A stretch of 64,000 bases of DNA from Myxococcales bacterium 68-20 (GTDB taxonomy: Bacteria > Myxococcota_A > Polyangia > Polyangiales > Polyangiaceae). The stretch lies in the NCBI GenBank assembly GCA_001899635.1, contig MKVQ01000036.1, positions 62,001 through 126,000 on the forward strand, in the 5' to 3' direction. A model generated the notes under the pieces. It worked only from the letters and a program-made list of their open reading frames with translations. It was not told the DNA's origin and searched no databases. Positions 62,912 to 64,000 of the stretch are shown in pieces. Both the position numbers and the translations under genes were made by a program. Numbering within the stretch: the stretch's first letter is position 1; the number at the start of each line of letters is the position of its first letter.

Positions 62912-63642
62912 ACGAGATGAAGCCACTTGGGGACGGTCCGCTCCCGCCCGCCATCGCCGAGCTCCTCCGCTCGGCCGAAGGAGAGATCCCGCCGGACGCC
63001 GAAGCCAAGCAGGCACGCATTTTCGCGGCCGGCGCAGCTACCTTGGCGGCCGCGCAGGCGCCTCGCGCGGCAAAGTCGGGCGTATGGCGGAAGCTCCCCT
63101 GGGCCGGCTTGGTGGCTGCCATCACCGCGTTCACCGTGGTGGAGGTCGGGAGCTCGGACGGTGGCCACCGCGACGCGGGCGTTAACGAGGGTCACGTTGC
63201 CCCGGCGCCACGCGCGGTCGAGACGACGGAGAGCTCCGCGGCGCTTCCGCAAGAAGCGATGCCCGACATCGCACCGAGCCTTCGCATCGACGAGCTTCCC
63301 TCCGCTCCGAGCGCCGAGCCGAACGTGAAGCCGCGGCCGCCTGCGGAACGATCACGTCGGGCGGCTACATCGAATCTCCAGGACGAGCTCGCAATGATCG
63401 ACGCCGCGCGCAGCGCGCTCGCTTCGGGCGCGCCGGCCCGAACACTCGCACAAGTCTCGTCGTACCGAGCAACGTTCCGTGAACCGCACTTCTCGGCGGA
63501 AGCCGACGCACTGGAAGTGCAGGCGCTCTCCAACCTCGGCCGCCACGCGGAGGCGCGCTCGAAGGCGAACGCGTTCGAGCGCGCGCACCCGAGCTCACCG
63601 TACATGCAACGCGTTCGGTCCGCCGTCGGCGAGCGCGATTGA
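62908..63642 (+). CDS. Membrane-anchored partner of the ECF sigma factor
   Basis: 244 residues. A cytoplasmic N-terminus (~60 residues, LPPAIAELLRSAEGEIPPDAEAKQARIFA) precedes one membrane helix (LPWAGLVAAITAFTVVEVG). A Pro/Glu-rich linker and a C-terminal helical-repeat part with TPR character follow (LEVQALSNLGRHAEARSKANAFERAHP). Translational coupling to the sigma factor and this topology suggest an anti-sigma or signal-transducing role, though no zinc-binding anti-sigma motif is seen. Confidence 0.75.
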   Translation: MNEMKPLGDGPLPPAIAELLRSAEGEIPPDAEAKQARIFAAGAATLAAAQAPRAAKSGVWRKLPWAGLVAAITAFTVVEVGSSDGGHRDAGVNEGHVAPAPRAVETTESSAALPQEAMPDIAPSLRIDELPSAPSAEPNVKPRPPAERSRRAATSNLQDELAMIDAARSALASGAPARTLAQVSSYRATFREPHFSAEADALEVQALSNLGRHAEARSKANAFERAHPSSPYMQRVRSAVGERD

Positions 63643-63664
63643 TCGACAGTCAAAGGAGTCGTTC

Positions 63665-64000
63665 GTGCAGACCTCACTGAAAGGATCGCGCCCCCGAAAG
63701 GGGCTCGCGAGGTCCGTGGCTGCGCTCGCTGCTGGCGCGCTCGGCTCGCTCGCATTCGCGTGCGCGAAGGACGCCACCTTCGTGATGATCGGCGCAGGCG
63801 AGACCGAAGACGGCGGCCGCACCACCTCGTTCGTCCCGACCGACGACGCTGGCGATGCGGGGGCCCTCGTCCCCGAGCTCTTGCTCTGTCCAGCGACGGA
63901 CTGCCCAGCGCCGTACGCGACGTGCCCCGACTCCAACGGGAGTTTGCCGGGATACGCCTGCGGGACGAATCTCGCGACGGACTCCCGCAATTGCGGCGGT
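63665..64000 (+). CDS. Cys-rich lipoprotein (partial, runs past window end)
   Basis: GTG 63665 has AAAGGAG six bases before it. The first 112 residues are visible: a twin-basic N-terminus, a hydrophobic segment ending GSLAFAC (lipobox), an Asp/Gly-rich spacer and the start of a Cys-rich region (LLLCPATDCPAPYATCPDSN, then YACGTNLATDSRNCGG). It is 22 bases after the preceding gene, so it belongs to the ECF operon. Confidence 0.75.
   Translation, partial: MQTSLKGSRPRKGLARSVAALAAGALGSLAFACAKDATFVMIGAGETEDGGRTTSFVPTDDAGDAGALVPELLLCPATDCPAPYATCPDSNGSLPGYACGTNLATDSRNCGG

Overview
The window is uniformly GC-rich DNA with tightly packed genes. It looks like a chromosome segment of a myxobacterium-type bacterium (Myxococcota, probably the Polyangiales/Sorangiineae side). 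The evidence is two CorE-like copper-sensing ECF sigma factors, a Ser/Thr kinase-adenylate cyclase-TPR fusion protein, many alanine- or cysteine-rich lipoproteins, and ECF sigma factors with idiosyncratic partners. I saw no rRNA, tRNA, CRISPR array, transposase or prophage.

Layout. (1) 1-6400: the end of one unknown gene, a second unknown gene, and a tetR-adaptor-RND efflux operon read leftward from a promoter that overlaps a perfect TetR-type palindrome. (2) 6400-19190: a Clp-type AAA+ unfoldase, a retropepsin-like lipoprotein whose signal peptide has no normal start codon, a leftward cluster (DUF47-Pit phosphate transporter, a tetraether-synthase-like radical SAM enzyme, a MarR regulator), YjbQ, a lipoprotein, leucine dehydrogenase and a secreted subtilase. 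(3) 19190-20260: a gene-free island with a long (AG)n tract, two inverted copies of a hairpin-bearing repeat and a 38-bp direct repeat. (4) 20265-25394: a Gld-type ABC exporter operon. (5) 26006-33618: a beta-helix lipoprotein cotranscribed with the kinase-cyclase protein, adenosine deaminase and a membrane protein. (6) 33828-40868: a CPA2 antiporter and a histidine operon with a His-rich leader peptide and attenuator, hisG, hisC, a fused hisH-hisF, an 18-codon micro-ORF and hisD. (7) 41084-58228: lipoproteins, copper genes, a sulfate permease and an MgtC-family protein. (8) 58432-64000: membrane and secreted proteins, a cysteine-rich repeat lipoprotein between two copies of a ~190-bp sequence, and an ECF sigma factor operon cut by the window end.

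The most coherent system is a copper regulon at 42812-57722. Two CorE-like sigma factors carry the CxC linker and the Cys-rich tail typical of metal-activated ECF sigma factors. One lies just upstream of a heavy-metal-binding lipoprotein/TolC-like/multicopper oxidase operon. The other is translationally coupled to a CopA-type Cu+ ATPase and precedes a CopZ-like chaperone. Upstream of all three transcription units I find the same bipartite sequence, GGTGTAAT-N15-GCGTC, with identical spacing. It is the likely promoter read by these sigma factors. A decayed multicopper oxidase lies beside it.

The histidine operon is the second unit of interest: transcription attenuation through a His-codon leader, a compact HisH-HisF fusion, and no hisA, hisB or hisI in the window.
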